This document shows, piece after piece, positions 63,582 to 64,000 of a stretch of DNA of 64,000 nt. Origin of the DNA: Ferdinandcohnia sp036965045 (GTDB taxonomy: Bacteria; Bacillota; Bacilli; Bacillales; Bacillaceae_L); NCBI RefSeq assembly GCF_036965045.1, contig NZ_JBALOV010000025.1:186001-250000 (forward strand), read 5' to 3'. The notes under the pieces are model-generated. The model was given only the letters and a program-made list of their open reading frames with translations, did not search any database and had not been told where the DNA came from. Made by a program: the position numbers and the translations under genes. The first letter of the stretch is position 1. Each line of letters opens with the position of its first letter.

Positions 63582-64000
63582 TTACATTTGATAATCTTTT
63601 GTGACTGGCTTTTTAAACTTTGATACATTTTCAATGACTTCGCTTGTCTTTAGAACATCTGCGTATTTTTGACGAAGGTCAAATAGACTTTGTTCATGTG
63701 ATGCCTTTGAGCGATCGCCAACAGCATCTTCTACTACAATGGGTCGATACCCTAATTGCAATGCATCAACAGCTGTCGCTCTAATACATCCGCATGTTGT
63801 ACAGCCAACAATAATGACAGTATCAATATTGTTCGCATTGAGACGAGCGATGAGATCTGTCCCGAAAAACGCTGAAGCGTATTTTTTCACAATAAGGCCA
63901 TCTCCAGATTGATAGTGTAACCGCGAATCCACTTTTACTGCTTCGGTACCAGATATTAATGTTTCTAGTCCTCTCATTTTTTGATACCATATACCAGAAT
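63582..64000 (-). CDS. nicF: Maleamate amidohydrolase-like isochorismatase-family enzyme (5' end cut by window edge)
   Basis: The frame stays open to the right edge (SGIWYQK before the internal Met at 63977), so the N-terminal part is outside the window; 139 residues are visible. Isochorismatase-fold landmarks: catalytic Lys in VKKYASAFFGTDL, IIVGCTTCGCIRATAVDAL with the nucleophile Cys, and PIVVEDAVGDRS. NicF converts maleamate to maleate and ammonia. The catalytic Asp is expected in the missing part. It lies 121 bases upstream of the NicD-like gene on the same strand. Confidence 0.83.
   Translation of the reverse strand, partial: SGIWYQKMRGLETLISGTEAVKVDSRLHYQSGDGLIVKKYASAFFGTDLIARLNANNIDTVIIVGCTTCGCIRATAVDALQLGYRPIVVEDAVGDRSKASHEQSLFDLRQKYADVLKTSEVIENVSKFKKPVTKDYQM

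Noticed and set aside
1..64000. CRISPR arrays, rRNA, tRNA and intact insertion sequences
   Set aside because: No evenly spaced repeats, rRNA or tRNA sequence, or transposase-like frame was seen on either strand.

Overview
The window is about 64 kb of a low-GC Gram-positive chromosome, most likely a soil-type member of the Bacillaceae. The evidence is the gene order comFA-degV-degU-degS-yvyE-tagO, which follows the Bacillus subtilis backbone, together with strong AGGAGG ribosome binding sites, some GTG and TTG starts, and cell-wall-binding type 2 (CWB2) modules. The genus cannot be fixed from what is visible. I found no rRNA, tRNA, CRISPR array or intact insertion sequence.

Left part (1-14.4 kb): competence helicase ComFA (cut by the left edge), DegV, and the DegS/DegU two-component system. 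A two-gene cassette of unknown function (2293-5507) sits between degU and degV, and I do not recognise either product. Next come a large secreted subtilase with CWB2 repeats, a membrane-anchored BsuPI-domain protein (possible protease inhibitor) and the IMPACT-family protein YvyE.

Middle part (14.4-47.4 kb): a cell-surface polymer factory. It has two TagO-type initiating transferases, two LytR-CpsA-Psr (LCP) ligases, GtaB, a UDP-glucuronate-epimerase-like enzyme, glycosyltransferases, two Wzx-like flippases, a Wzy-like polymerase and an unfamiliar TPR membrane protein with a small partner. It continues with a GT2-GtrA plus GT-C-like glycosylation pair flanked by imperfect direct repeats, and an MBOAT/SGNH/asparagine-synthase-like decoration module. 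Interleaved are CWB2-anchored exoenzymes (amidase, NlpC/P60, LytB/SpoIID type; an M30-type protease follows at 47.8 kb). A plausible reading is that the polymer made here is the wall ligand that holds these enzymes and is itself amidated or acylated. That is inference.

Right-middle part (47.4-54.7 kb): a cyclic-di-GMP-I riboswitch in front of a 43-residue membrane protein, the M30-type protease, a large TPR protein carrying a degenerate dynamin-like GTPase domain, and gene debris: a D-lyxose isomerase pseudogene and a possible sulfotransferase remnant.

Right part (54.7-64 kb): a pyridine-ring catabolic cluster, all on the minus strand. NicF-, NicD-, NicX- and NicC-like enzymes together cover 6-hydroxynicotinate to maleate. 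They surround a LIV-type ABC importer whose second permease is fused to its ATPase. A flavin-reductase-like protein follows. The first hydroxylase and maleate isomerase are not in the window.
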